DNA from: Gammaproteobacteria bacterium
Lineage (GTDB): Bacteria > Pseudomonadota > Gammaproteobacteria > UBA5861
Reading direction: 5' to 3'
NCBI GenBank assembly: GCA_022360445.1
Contig: JAKSCV010000099.1
Span: forward strand, 1-34,605
Length of the DNA stretch: 34,605 nucleotides
The position numbers were made by a program, and so were the translations under genes. The notes under the pieces were generated by a model. The model had not been told where the DNA came from and made no database searches. It saw only the letters and a list, made by a program, of their open reading frames with translations. Shown here piece after piece: positions 15,840 to 25,242 of the stretch. How positions within the stretch are numbered: the first letter of the stretch is position 1; each line of letters opens with the position of its first letter.

Positions 15840-16355
15840 ATGACACATCATCTCATTCTGGGTGGCGCACGTTCAGGGAAAAGCCGTTTTGCCGAACAAT
15901 TGGCAACCCGCTCTGGTCTGCCCGTCACCTACATAGCCACCTGTCAACCCGGAGAAGATGCTGAATTGGCTGAACGCATTGCGACACACCAAGCCAGGCG
16001 CCCCAGAAGCTGGGCGGTAATCGAAGAACCCATCCGCCTTGCAACGACATTACAAGCCAGCGCACGCGACGCGCACTGCATTCTGGTAGACTGCCTCACA
16101 CTCTGGCTCACAAACCTGTTGCTCAAAGAAGACCCCCATCTCCTGGAGACAGAACAGCGCGCATTGGTAGATACCTTGCCGACACTGCCCGGACAGGTCT
16201 TACTCATCAGTAATGAAGTTGGGCAAGGCATTTCACCCAACAACATCCTATCGCGCCGTTTTATTGACCAAACAGGGGAATTGCATCAAACCTTGGCACA
16301 GATTTGTCATACCGTCACGCTAGTAACAGCCGGACTACCGCAAAAACTAAAATAA
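15840..16355 (+). CDS. cobU: Adenosylcobinamide kinase / adenosylcobinamide-phosphate guanylyltransferase
   Basis: 171 residues (CobU/CobP family). It phosphorylates adenosylcobinamide and then transfers GMP, giving AdoCbi-GDP for the synthase CobS. The P-loop GGARSGKS is near residues 8-15, followed by YIATCQPGEDAEL, VDCLTLWLTNLL and LISNEVGQGISPNN, all diagnostic. Length is standard. It is first of a four-gene cob operon, 12 bp before cobT. No B12 riboswitch is visible in the 85 bp between the MITE-like element and the start. Confidence 0.95.
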   Translation: MTHHLILGGARSGKSRFAEQLATRSGLPVTYIATCQPGEDAELAERIATHQARRPRSWAVIEEPIRLATTLQASARDAHCILVDCLTLWLTNLLLKEDPHLLETEQRALVDTLPTLPGQVLLISNEVGQGISPNNILSRRFIDQTGELHQTLAQICHTVTLVTAGLPQKLK

Positions 16356-16367
16356 CGAGGAAGCACA

Positions 16368-17420
16368 ATGACGCACTGGATCGATATCCCCTGCCAGACC
16401 CTAGACCACCCGGCACAGGACGCCGCCACAACAAGACAGTCCCAACTGACCAAGCCACCAGGTGCGTTAGGCCAGCTGGAAACCCTGGCCATTCAGTTAG
16501 CCAGTATGCAGGGCACCCATTTACCGGAAATCCGGCATCCGCACATTACCATCTTCGCTGCTGATCACGGTATTGCAGCCGAAGGCGTCTCTGCATTCCC
16601 TCAGGCCGTCACACTCGAAATGGTCAAAAATTTCAGTTCTGGCGGAGCCGCCATCAGCGTCCTGGCGCAGGCACTTCAGGCCTCTCTAGAGATTATTAAC
16701 CTTGGTACCGTAGAACCACAGGCCGCACCTATTCCCGGTGTCACAGAAGCACGCATCGCAGCAGGCACGGCTAACTTTATTATTGCACCCGCCATGACGA
16801 ACGCCCAGTTGGATCTCGCTTTAGAGGTCGGTCGAGACGCGATAGACCGAGCCGCCAACAATGGCTCCAATCTTTTCATTGGGGGTGAAATGGGCATCGC
16901 AAACACCACATCCGCCGCCGCGCTCATTTGCGCACTGACCGGGCTAAAGCCGTCTGTTATTGTCGGGCCGGGAACAGGCCTTGATACCGATGGCGTGCAA
17001 CACAAAGCCACGGTGGTCAAGCGAGCCCTTGACCATCATGGTGATGGCCACAACCCCATCGAACTGCTGGCTCGCCTTGGCGGCTTTGAAATTGCCGCAC
17101 TCACTGGAAGCTATATCCGTTGTGCTCAACGCGGTATAACAGCCCTGGTTGACGGTTTCATTACCAGTGCGGCAGCGCTGGTGGCCGTCAAATACAAACC
17201 CGATGTACTCGATTGGCTGCTGTTCTCCCATGCTTCTGCGGAACCCGGCCACGCGCGGGTGCTCGAGGCGCTAGAGGCCAAGCCCCTAATCAACCTGGGA
17301 ATGCGGCTGGGTGAAGGGAGCGGCGCCGCGTCAACACTTCCACTCCTGAATTTAGCCTGCCAACTTCACAACAACATGGCCACATTCAGTGAAGCCGGTG
17401 TCTCGGAAAAAAGTGACTGA
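16368..17420 (+). CDS. cobT: Nicotinate-nucleotide-dimethylbenzimidazole phosphoribosyltransferase
   Basis: 350 residues. It makes alpha-ribazole 5'-phosphate from dimethylbenzimidazole and nicotinate mononucleotide for the lower ligand of cobalamin. Diagnostic segments are QLTKPPGALGQLE, FAADHGIAAEGVSAFPQ, GEMGIANTTSAAA, IVGPGTGLD and the C-terminal LGMRLGEGSGAA with the catalytic Glu. Preceded by a clear AGGAAG ribosome site. It overlaps the cobC start. Confidence 0.96.
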   Translation: MTHWIDIPCQTLDHPAQDAATTRQSQLTKPPGALGQLETLAIQLASMQGTHLPEIRHPHITIFAADHGIAAEGVSAFPQAVTLEMVKNFSSGGAAISVLAQALQASLEIINLGTVEPQAAPIPGVTEARIAAGTANFIIAPAMTNAQLDLALEVGRDAIDRAANNGSNLFIGGEMGIANTTSAAALICALTGLKPSVIVGPGTGLDTDGVQHKATVVKRALDHHGDGHNPIELLARLGGFEIAALTGSYIRCAQRGITALVDGFITSAAALVAVKYKPDVLDWLLFSHASAEPGHARVLEALEAKPLINLGMRLGEGSGAASTLPLLNLACQLHNNMATFSEAGVSEKSD

Positions 17421-18024
17421 ACAAACCCTCACGCTGGACTTGCTGCGCCATGGTGAACCTCAGGGCGGGCGAAGATTCCGTGGCTCACAAGATGACCCAC
17501 TGACGACAACAGGCTGGGAACAAATGCAGGCGCGCACCCGCGCAGCCACACCCTGGTCGTTTGTGCTCTCATCGCCTCTGAAACGCTGCCGCAACTTCGC
17601 CGAAGCGCTCGCGGAACAGTCACAACTTACGCTACAAATTGAGCCCGACCTGCAAGAAATACACTTTGGCGACTGGGAAGGCTTATCCGTAGACACACTG
17701 ATGCACACACACTCGGAGGCGTTACAAGCGCATTGGGATGACCCCATCAACAACACCCCTCCCGGCGGGGAATCACTGAATACCTTTCGGCAACGCATCG
17801 AAAATTGCTGGGAGAACATCTTGCAACGATACCCTGCCGGCCATGGCCTGATCGTTGCGCACGGGGGTACCATTCGCATTCTCATCTGCCGGGCGTTGGG
17901 TCTGTCCGTCAGCAACATGTGGCGGCTGGATGTTCCCTACGCATCGCTTTCCCGCATCACCGTTTACCGGGATAAGCAAAACAAGGCCTTGCCCGTTTTA
18001 ACCTTTCATGCCGGGCACTTGTAG
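17413..18024 (+). CDS. cobC: Alpha-ribazole phosphatase, histidine phosphatase family
   Basis: About 203 residues if translated from GTG 17413; a second in-frame GTG at 17389 would give 211. Both overlap the end of cobT. LLRHGEP near the N-terminus holds the phosphorylated His. SSPLKRCRNFAEAL, EIHFGDWEG and IVAHGGTIR with the second His complete the active site. It removes the 5'-phosphate from alpha-ribazole phosphate or cobalamin phosphate. The general family also includes phosphoglycerate mutases, so the specific role rests on its place between cobT and cobS. Confidence 0.88.
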   Translation: MTEQTLTLDLLRHGEPQGGRRFRGSQDDPLTTTGWEQMQARTRAATPWSFVLSSPLKRCRNFAEALAEQSQLTLQIEPDLQEIHFGDWEGLSVDTLMHTHSEALQAHWDDPINNTPPGGESLNTFRQRIENCWENILQRYPAGHGLIVAHGGTIRILICRALGLSVSNMWRLDVPYASLSRITVYRDKQNKALPVLTFHAGHL

Positions 18025-18758
18025 TGCCGACTCCTTTGCTGATTGCATTGCAATTGCTGACAAGGCTGCCTGTTCGGACGCAATATCCCAGCGCCAAACA
18101 CACTGGATACTCCCTGCTTTATTACCCGCTCATCGGGCTTTTCATCGGTGCTTTGTTGTGCTTGGTGAGTGTCGTCTTGCCCACTCAAAACACGTTCCTG
18201 CTCGCCGCGATTATCCTGCTTGTTTGGACACTCATCACGGGCGGCTTACATCTGGACGGACTGGCGGATAGCGCTGATGCCTGGATCGGCGGCTTTGGCG
18301 ACCGGGAAAAGACCTTACGCATCATGAAGGACCCGGCCTGCGGGCCAATGGCGGTTGGCGTACTTGTTTTAACCTTGTTGATCAAGTTTTCAGCACTGCA
18401 GGTTGCTCTCGAGCAATCCGTGTTGATAGCGGTACTCATCAGCCCAATCATAGCGAGAGCCGCTGTCATCGCACTGTATTTAACGACGCCTTATGCCAAA
18501 GACGAAGGGATGGGACTCCTGCTGATAGAAAATCTTCCCAAAAAACCCGCCGGTGCCGTGCTTGTGATCACTGCGGGCTTATGCTTGCTGGGTTCTGGCG
18601 CCTTGGCCTTGATGATGCTCATAACCGCCATCGCGACTTTTTGGCTACTACGCAAGCTGATGTGCACACGCATCGGTGGCGTTACCGGCGATACCACAGG
18701 CGCGCTGATTGAGATTACTGAAACCACCACACTGGTTGCCGCTACTTTGCTGATGTGA
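18024..18758 (+). CDS. cobS: Adenosylcobinamide-GDP ribazoletransferase (cobalamin synthase)
   Basis: 244-residue polytopic inner-membrane protein. The GTG start overlaps the cobC stop by one base. The conserved GGLHLDGLADSADAWIGG segment and the nearby MKDPACGPM are the CobS active-site region. RIGGVTGDTTGALIEITE near the C-terminus is also diagnostic. It joins AdoCbi-GDP and alpha-ribazole(-phosphate). Several hydrophobic helices are visible. End of the cob operon; it converges on the MFS pseudogene 11 bp away without an evident terminator. Confidence 0.94.
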   Translation: MPTPLLIALQLLTRLPVRTQYPSAKHTGYSLLYYPLIGLFIGALLCLVSVVLPTQNTFLLAAIILLVWTLITGGLHLDGLADSADAWIGGFGDREKTLRIMKDPACGPMAVGVLVLTLLIKFSALQVALEQSVLIAVLISPIIARAAVIALYLTTPYAKDEGMGLLLIENLPKKPAGAVLVITAGLCLLGSGALALMMLITAIATFWLLRKLMCTRIGGVTGDTTGALIEITETTTLVAATLLM

Positions 18759-18769
18759 CCTCACTTCGT

Positions 18770-19972
18770 TTATTTCATACCCGCTTCATTTCTCGAGGAC
18801 GGCCAAGCATAAAAAATTAAAGCTAGCAGAGTCACACCCGCCATCATGAGCAATGCATATTGATAGGCCCCTGGTGAATAGGTGCCAGCCGAAGCCGAAG
18901 AAGCCTCAATAATCAACCCACTCAACCACTGGATCAGAAAAGTCCCACCAATACCGAATAAATTCACGGACGTCACCGCCGTACCGGTCATCGACAAGGG
19001 CATGAACTGCTTGATTTCCGCCAGCGTCATTAATCCCAAAGCCCCGGAAAAACCAAAAGCGGCATATGCTAAACCCAACGTCCATGCTTCCATTGTCAAC
19101 ATCAACAGTAACTGGCTGAATAAAAATATTGTCGCCCCCAATATCAGGATGTTGCGTAAGCCCCAGTGTCCCCCCAACCAGCCTGAGGAAAGGTAACCGA
19201 CGGTCGTTGCCACGCCCATCATCAATAAAAAGTTCCCGGCCTCCAACGCACTCATCTGATACACATCAAACAAATAAGGTCCAGCCCAAAGCCCCTGAAA
19301 CGCCAACAAGTTCCCGCCCAAGGCAAAGTTTAGCAAGGCAATTTTCCAAAAAACCTTGTTCCCAAAAACATACCCCCAACCTTCCGATGGTTGAGGTTCA
19401 GCTTTCTCAGTTCCCTCTGGTGCATCGCGCACCACCACCATCAACAACAGGACTACGACGCCTAAAACCACGGCACCACCAGAAAAGACCACACGCCACC
19501 CGACTGTTTCGTTCAACCAAGCCAGAGGCGTTGCTGCAAACAGAGCCCCTGTTGAGCCGATGCCGACAAGCAATCCCGTCATTGTGGTGAATTGGCGAGG
19601 CTCATACCACTGACTAAACACTTTGATTCCCCCCATCAACACCCCCGCCATGCCGATGCCAATGAGTACGCGACCAGATAACACGCCAGACAACGAATCA
19701 GACATCGAAAAGATGAGGCTGCCAGCCACCGCCACCCACAGCAATGTGGATGAAACCCACCTCACACCAAAACGGTCCAAGGTCTTACCCAGCGGCAGCT
19801 GCATCGCTGCAAACGCGGCAAAAAATACACTGGTCATCAAACCTAAATCGGCGGCGGTGAGTTGCAGATCTTCTCGTAGATCTGGAGCGATAATCGCATT
19901 CGCCGAGCGATAAAAATACGAGAGAAATTAAGCGCCTGTGAATAATAAAAAAATCAAAAAATGCCTTGGCAT
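18770..19972 (-). pseudogene. MFS transporter interrupted by a single in-frame stop (codon 15)
   Basis: Read from ATG 19972, preceded by GGAAGGGG, the frame gives MPRHFLIFLLFTGA, then TAA at 19930-19928. It then continues without frameshift as FLSYFYRSANAIIAPDLREDL and on through a complete 12-helix major facilitator body to 18770. Related transporters, as I remember them, have an aromatic residue here (GAYFLSYFYRSANA), so TAA probably arose from TAT or TAC by one substitution. The total of 400 codons is the normal length. A restart at the internal TTG/ATG near 19840 would omit the first membrane helix. The motif A region KTLDRFGVRW is intact. Either recent inactivation or a base-calling error. 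Substrate unknown. Confidence 0.85.
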
Positions 19973-20097
19973 TAACCCCTTCCTCATCCTGCATAAAAAT
20001 TGTGTTTTAGCTGAGTGGCCGAATTTACAAGTCACAAAATAAGCGACTTGGGTTAGAATAGAAACTCAATCACTCCTGTCCAAACCGACAAACGATC

Positions 20098-21003
20098 ATG
20101 ACTCACTCCTCACCAACCCAGCCCGGGAAAGCGCGCCTCATTGACGGAAAAGCCTTCGCGGCTCAACTGCGCGAAGACATCAGCCACCGCGTCGCTGACT
20201 TCAAAAACACGCACGGTATCGCACCCGGCCTCGCTGTTATTCTGGTTGGATCGGACCCAGCAAGCCAAGTGTATGTGCGCAATAAAATTCGCCAAACTCA
20301 AGAAACCGGCATGCAGTCTTTTGATTACCAGCTACCTGCTAAGACCCCTGAAAGCGAGGTTTTATCGCTGATTGATCAGTTAAACCAGTCGCCTGACGTG
20401 CATGGCATTTTGGTGCAATTGCCCTTGCCCGGTCACATGGATGAGCACCGCATCACCGAAGCCATTTTGCCCGAGAAAGATGTCGACGGCTTCCACCCTG
20501 TTAATACCGGGCGTTTATCCATAGGCTTGCCTTGCTTAACCTCGTGTACCCCTCTGGGCTGCCTGATGCTCCTAAAAGCGGAATTAGGCGACCTGAGCGG
20601 CAAGGAAGCTGTCATTATCGGGCGCTCTAACATGGTGGGAAAACCAATGGCTGCGCTGCTGTTGAATGAAAACTGCACCGTCACTGTAACGCATTCACAC
20701 ACCCAAAATCTTGCCGAGCACTGCCGCCGGGCAGACATTCTCGTCGCTGCCGTTGGACGACCTGAAATGGTGAAGGGCCATTGGATCAAACCAGGAGCGA
20801 CCGTGATTGATGTGGGCATCAACCGTATAGAAACCGCTTCTGGCGAGAGTCGTCTGGTCGGAGATGTGGCTTTTAATGACGCCAAAACGGTGGCTGCCGC
20901 GATGACACCGGTCCCAGGTGGCGTTGGCCCAATGACCATTGCCTGCCTGTTGCATAACACACTTGAAGCGGCTCACAGGCAGCAATCTGTTTCAACCATC
21001 TAA
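20098..21003 (+). CDS. folD: Methylenetetrahydrofolate dehydrogenase / cyclohydrolase
   Basis: 301 residues. Bifunctional enzyme interconverting 5,10-methylene-, 5,10-methenyl- and 10-formyl-tetrahydrofolate. The catalytic segment [12 protein letters not shown] holds the Tyr and Lys. [30 protein letters not shown] (NADP binding) and [11 protein letters not shown] are the family signatures. The first 10-12 residues are longer than in E. coli FolD and of low complexity. The second acyl-CoA dehydrogenase follows 38 bp later on the same strand, perhaps by chance. Confidence 0.96.
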   Translation: MTHSSPTQPGKARLIDGKAFAAQLREDISHRVADFKNTHGIAPGLAVILVGSDPASQVYVRNKIRQTQETGMQSFDYQLPAKTPESEVLSLIDQLNQSPDVHGILVQLPLPGHMDEHRITEAILPEKDVDGFHPVNTGRLSIGLPCLTSCTPLGCLMLLKAELGDLSGKEAVIIGRSNMVGKPMAALLLNENCTVTVTHSHTQNLAEHCRRADILVAAVGRPEMVKGHWIKPGATVIDVGINRIETASGESRLVGDVAFNDAKTVAAAMTPVPGGVGPMTIACLLHNTLEAAHRQQSVSTI

Positions 21004-21041
21004 TAACTCATAATATCAATAAGTGAATAGGGAGGATAAAC

Positions 21042-22226
21042 ATGAATGATTACTTTGATATGGAATCGGTGCTCACGCCCGAGCAAATGGAAATGCGCGA
21101 AAGTTTGCAAAAACTTTGTGAAAACTACGGCGATGACTACTGGCTGGACCGAGACCGGACAGGGGAATTTCCTGAGGACTTTGTTCAAAAACTGGCCGAG
21201 CACGGCTGGCTGGGGCTCAATACCCCGGTTGAGCACGGCGGTTCTGGCCTGGGTATCACCGAAGGTGCCGTCCTGACACAGACGATCTCGGAATCCGGTG
21301 GGGGGATCGCTGCCCTCTCGTCAACCTCACACCCTATTTTTGGTCTGAACCCTGTCATCAAGTTCGGCCGCCCTGATCAAATTGAGCGCATGGTGCCTCC
21401 GGTCATCCAACGTAAGGAAATCACTTGCTTTGGCGTCACCGAGCCCAACACGGGCCTGGATACTACAAAGTTGAAAACCCGCGCAGAAAAAGTCGGCAAT
21501 AAATACATTGTGAACGGCCAAAAAATTTGGACTTCTACCGCTCAACACGCCACAAAGATTTTACTCATTGCCCGTACAACCCCTATCGAAAAGACAAAGC
21601 GCCCGATCGACGGCCTCAGCCTGTTTTATACCAATTTTGACCGCAACTATATCGAAGTCCGGCAAATCGAAAAAATGGGCCGCAAAGCTTCAGACTCTAA
21701 CCAGGTATTTTTTGATGGCCTGCCCATTCCAAAAGATGACTTGATCGGCGAAGAAGGAAAAGGGTTTTACTATTTGCTCCACGGCCTGAACCCGGAACGC
21801 ATTCTGGTGGCTGCCGGCGCTGTTGGACTGGGCCGGGCCGCGATCCGCAAAGCGGTTCAATACGCTAAAGAACGCGTCGTCTTTAACCGTCCGATTGGAC
21901 AAAATCAAGGCATCCAACACCCACTGGCCGAGTGCTGGGCTGAGCTTGAAGCCGCCAACCTGATGACATTTAAAGCCGCCAATTTGTACGATCAAGGCCA
22001 TGACGTAGGCCACTATGCTAATGCGGCGAAGTATCTGGCGGCAGAGGCCGGCTTTAAAGCCTGTACCCAAGCTGTGATGACACACGGTGGGATGGGGTAC
22101 GCCAAAGAGTTCCATGTTGAACGTTATCTGCGTGAAATCATGATTCCACGCCTGGCCCCTGTCAGCGCCCAGTTGATTCTCTGTTACATTGCCGAAAAGG
22201 TATTAGGGCTGCCTAAATCGTACTAA
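21042..22226 (+). CDS. Acyl-CoA dehydrogenase with helix-G catalytic Glu (isovaleryl-type)
   Basis: 394 residues. FAD/substrate loops are FGVTEPNTGLDTTKL (130-144) and VNGQKIWTSTAQHA (157-170), with RPIGQNQGIQHPLAECW and THGGMGYAKEFHVERYLRE near the C-terminus. The usual YEGT motif is replaced by LAPVSAQ. A Glu is present at residue 252 in HGLNPERILVAAG, the place where isovaleryl-CoA and long-chain enzymes keep their base. The enzyme should therefore be active, most likely on a branched or bulky acyl-CoA. The ribosome site GGAGG is seven bases before ATG. It may belong functionally with the carboxylase/SDR block. Confidence 0.9.
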   Translation: MNDYFDMESVLTPEQMEMRESLQKLCENYGDDYWLDRDRTGEFPEDFVQKLAEHGWLGLNTPVEHGGSGLGITEGAVLTQTISESGGGIAALSSTSHPIFGLNPVIKFGRPDQIERMVPPVIQRKEITCFGVTEPNTGLDTTKLKTRAEKVGNKYIVNGQKIWTSTAQHATKILLIARTTPIEKTKRPIDGLSLFYTNFDRNYIEVRQIEKMGRKASDSNQVFFDGLPIPKDDLIGEEGKGFYYLLHGLNPERILVAAGAVGLGRAAIRKAVQYAKERVVFNRPIGQNQGIQHPLAECWAELEAANLMTFKAANLYDQGHDVGHYANAAKYLAAEAGFKACTQAVMTHGGMGYAKEFHVERYLREIMIPRLAPVSAQLILCYIAEKVLGLPKSY

Positions 22227-22345
22227 GGCCTGTTCAAGCGCATTAATTGACACCTGCCCACGCCATTTTTTGCTCTTTAGGCACAGCGAGAAAACAGCAT
22301 GTGGCCGGCAATAGAATGTACACCTTGGTTTGCAACAAGGCCTCG

Positions 22346-22903
22346 TCAATAGCCAGCCTGTCCCCGTGTTTTCAGGTACACCAATGTATCTTCCCATTCT
22401 CCGGAAGGCCTCTGCCGATCAGCTGAAAGATGAGATACCAAAATGTAGCCACTCCGCTCCGCAACAGTACGGCTGCTGTGATTCGCAGGCTCTGTGCGGA
22501 TTTCAATCTGCTCGGCACCCAGCTGCGTAAACACATGATGTTCCAGGAGCGACACGGCATCCCTCATGTAACCTTTCCCGGTTTCACTGCTTCTCAACCA
22601 GTAACCTATTTCATAGGTGGGAGTGGCCGGGTCCCCGATCAACAAGCCGATCATTCCAAGAAACCGCTCATCTGACTGACGTACAATCGAGTAACGCAAC
22701 TCTGTTGTGAAGCTTTCAAATTGATCGATCGCATCGCGGATATTTTGGATGGTCTCTTCTTCCGTCAACGCATGATCGACCCAATCAAGAAATAGGCGCA
22801 GCTCGTGCTCGCTCTCACGCACGGCCTCCAGATTTTGCCGCCACAAACCCATAGATGGAGGCTCCAAGCGGATACGTGTATTCATCAATTGAGCAGCTGT
22901 CAT
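22346..22903 (-). CDS. GNAT acetyltransferase, RimJ/RimL type
   Basis: 185 residues. The N-terminal RLEPPSMGLWRQNLEAVRES layout, GYWLRSSETGKGYMRDAV (acetyl-CoA loop, Q/RxxGxG-like) and IEIRTEPANHSSRTVAERSGY are typical of ribosomal-protein-type N-acetyltransferases. It starts two bases after the HAD gene stop on the same strand, so the two are co-transcribed. The target is unknown: a ribosomal protein N-terminus, another protein, or a small molecule. Confidence 0.88.
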   Translation of the reverse strand: MTAAQLMNTRIRLEPPSMGLWRQNLEAVRESEHELRLFLDWVDHALTEEETIQNIRDAIDQFESFTTELRYSIVRQSDERFLGMIGLLIGDPATPTYEIGYWLRSSETGKGYMRDAVSLLEHHVFTQLGAEQIEIRTEPANHSSRTVAERSGYILVSHLSADRQRPSGEWEDTLVYLKTRGQAGY

Positions 22904-22905
22904 AC

Positions 22906-23562
22906 TTAATCTCTTAAGCTAATGACATCCCAACCGCGTTGCTTGGCAACGTTGGCCAGTTTTGCATCCGGATCGACCACGATCGGGTGAGTGACAGCTT
23001 CCAGCAGTGGCATGTCGTTATGTGAATCGCTGTAAAAATGGCTGTCTTCAAGTGTATGCGGCGTTTGCCCGAGCCACTCATTCAAACGCTCAACTTTACC
23101 GCCCTGAAAACAAGGTGTGCCCGAAACTCGCCCTGTGTAACGCCCACCCACAAATTCCGGATCGGTCGCCAGAAGATGATCAACCCCCAAGCGTTCGGCG
23201 ATGGGCTCTGTCACAAAAAAGTTAGTGGCGGTGATAATCAGTAAATAATCACCCTGGCTCCGGTGCTGATGGAGTAAAGCCCGTGATTTACTGGAAATGA
23301 TCGGCTCAATTTTGGTGTCGACAAACTCTGCCCGCCATTGATGTAAATCATGGATGGCATGGCGTGTGAGAGGTGTTAAGGAAAATGACAGGAACTCCAA
23401 AATATCCAGTGTGCCCGCCTCATATTGACGGTAATACATTTCGTTTTTGCGCCGGTACTCATCGCTATCGACAATGCCTCTGTCGCAAAGAAATTCCCCC
23501 CATAAATGATCACTGTCTCCAGTGAGCAAAGTGTTATCTAAATCAAAAATTGCTAGTGCCAT
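22906..23562 (-). CDS. HAD-superfamily hydrolase, subfamily IB (SerB-like)
   Basis: 218 residues. Motif I is FDLDNTLLTGD near the N-terminus (nucleophile Asp and acid/base Asp), motif II is IITATN, the motif III Lys is in QGGKVERL, and motif IV is YSDSHNDMPLLEAV. The helical cap between motifs I and II is of IB type, as in phosphoserine phosphatase. It is probably a small-molecule phosphatase; the exact substrate cannot be told. It is divergent from rppH, an arrangement I recall from pseudomonads. Confidence 0.9.
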   Translation of the reverse strand: MALAIFDLDNTLLTGDSDHLWGEFLCDRGIVDSDEYRRKNEMYYRQYEAGTLDILEFLSFSLTPLTRHAIHDLHQWRAEFVDTKIEPIISSKSRALLHQHRSQGDYLLIITATNFFVTEPIAERLGVDHLLATDPEFVGGRYTGRVSGTPCFQGGKVERLNEWLGQTPHTLEDSHFYSDSHNDMPLLEAVTHPIVVDPDAKLANVAKQRGWDVISLRD

Positions 23563-23717
23563 TGTCCCTGCCTGTTACGTGTCTCACGCTAAGATGATGA
23601 AATAATTAAAATCATTAAAAGTTATATGAGGTGAATTTTAGCAAATGCAATTTGCCGAGCGGTGTGTTTTTGTGGAGAATCGGTACTTAATGACAGTTTT
23701 TTTAAAGAGGTGTCTCT

Positions 23718-24230
23718 GTGATTGACAGGGATGGATATCGGTTTAACGTTGGGATCATTCTGAGCAACGACGATAAAAGTGTCTTTTGGGCAAAACGCTA
23801 TCGGCAAAATGCATGGCAATTCCCCCAAGGCGGCATTGCGCCTTCAGAATCACCCGAAGAAGCCATGTACCGTGAACTTTATGAAGAAGTTGGTCTGCGC
23901 ACCAAAGATGTCGAAATTATCGGGCGCACAAGCCGTTGGCTTCGCTACGATCTCCCCAAGCGCTTTATCCGGCGTAATAACCGACCGATTTGCAAAGGTC
24001 AAAAGCAGATATGGTTTATGTTGAGAATGGTGGCTGATGATGCGAAGGTGAATCTGAACAAACACAATAAGCCCGAATTTGACGAGTGGCGCTGGGTGGA
24101 TTACTGGCAGCCCGTGAATGACGTCGTTTACTTCAAACAGGATGTTTATTCAGCCGCTTTGAATGAATTAGCTCCTATGGTGTTTGAGCACCATCAAATA
24201 CCACCTAAGCCAAAACAACAACGCCGCTAA
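23718..24230 (+). CDS. rppH: RNA pyrophosphohydrolase
   Basis: 170-residue Nudix enzyme that removes pyrophosphate from the 5' end of mRNA and so starts decay. The start is GTG 23718 with AAGAGG upstream, giving MIDRDGYRFNVGIIL as in other RppH proteins. The Nudix box is GGIAPSESPEEAMYRELYEEVGL. The C-terminal WRWVDYWQPVNDVVYFKQDVY is also diagnostic. The stop overlaps the stop of the convergent DUF815 gene by four bases. Confidence 0.96.
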   Translation: MIDRDGYRFNVGIILSNDDKSVFWAKRYRQNAWQFPQGGIAPSESPEEAMYRELYEEVGLRTKDVEIIGRTSRWLRYDLPKRFIRRNNRPICKGQKQIWFMLRMVADDAKVNLNKHNKPEFDEWRWVDYWQPVNDVVYFKQDVYSAALNELAPMVFEHHQIPPKPKQQRR

Positions 24231-25123
24231 TCCTCAGAGTGCTTGCGCGTGCTTTCCTGCAACTTTTGTTTACCCACCCAGTCGTGAGCAAATTGCTGCG
24301 CAACCCGGCCACTGCGCGAGCCTCGTCGAAGCGACCACTGTAGTGAAGCGGTTCGCACCTCCTCCGTAAGCTCACCTCCATCTAATGTCTGTAACCAGTG
24401 GCTGACGATGGATAAATAATCCTCCTGCTTAAACGGTAAAAAAGACAACCAAATACCAAAGCGCTCGGAGAGAGAGACTTTCTCCTCTACCGACTCGCCT
24501 GGATGGATTTCCCCTTCAACATGTTGGGTTTCCTGATTGTCTTTTAGCATCTCAGGCATCAGGTGTCGGCGATTAGATGTTGCGTAAATGATAACGTTTT
24601 CCGGCGCAACAGCGATGGAACCATCCAATACTGCTTTTAATACCCGGTAACTGGGGTCTCCTTCAGAAAAAGACAGATCATCGACAAAGAGAAGATGACG
24701 GTTTTTCGAACGGGCTAGGGGAGAGACGATATCAGTCAGGTCCACCAAGTCATGCGCATCAACCTCAATTAATCTCAAACCTTGATCGGCATACTCATTC
24801 AATAAGGCTTTAACCAGCGAAGATTTTCCCGTGCCCCTTGCTCCCCAAAGCAAAGCATTATTGCAAGGGAATCCCCGAATAAATTGCTGCGTATTTAACA
24901 GCAGTGTCTGCTTTTGAGCTTCGATACCATGTAAGTCTGACAATTTAAGCGGATGAGGCTGGTGAACCGGTTGCAATCGGCCTTCACCTTGCGTGTTGCA
25001 TCGCCACCGATAGGCAATGGCCTCCTCCGACCTCGCAAGCGCCGAGGGCTGTGGATCGGCCAGTAGCTTTTCCACCCGTTCCAATAAGATATCTGCGCGA
25101 TCGAACAATTTTTTTATTTCCAC
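24227..25123 (-). CDS. DUF815 family AAA-type ATPase
   Basis: 298 residues. Walker A GARGTGKSS, Walker B LLFVDDLSF, the sensor segment IYATSNRRHLMPEM and the C-terminal SGRVAQQFAHDWV match the DUF815 group of ATP-binding proteins. These are widespread in proteobacteria but have no settled function. HLMPEMLKDN and the acidic GEIHPGESVEEKVSLSERFG are typical of the family. Convergent with rppH. Confidence 0.88.
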   Translation of the reverse strand: MEIKKLFDRADILLERVEKLLADPQPSALARSEEAIAYRWRCNTQGEGRLQPVHQPHPLKLSDLHGIEAQKQTLLLNTQQFIRGFPCNNALLWGARGTGKSSLVKALLNEYADQGLRLIEVDAHDLVDLTDIVSPLARSKNRHLLFVDDLSFSEGDPSYRVLKAVLDGSIAVAPENVIIYATSNRRHLMPEMLKDNQETQHVEGEIHPGESVEEKVSLSERFGIWLSFLPFKQEDYLSIVSHWLQTLDGGELTEEVRTASLQWSLRRGSRSGRVAQQFAHDWVGKQKLQESTRKHSED

Positions 25124-25242
25124 AGGCCACCTCTGTTGCCTTTGAGATTACAACCAGACATTGTGTTAAGTCTCCCGGCGAACGGCCGATAGCCCCTTTA
25201 AATTAACAAAAATTCAGGGTGTAACGTCAATAAGGACAAAGT

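Noticed and set aside
19785-19994. Separate 69-codon frame upstream of the MFS gene, suggesting a frameshift
   Set aside because: Reading the MFS frame itself upstream gives the expected N-terminal helix with only one TAA; no frameshift is needed.
20433-20960. 175-codon frame antisense to folD
   Set aside because: Fully inside a well-conserved gene; its sequence is the complement of FolD motifs and resembles no protein.
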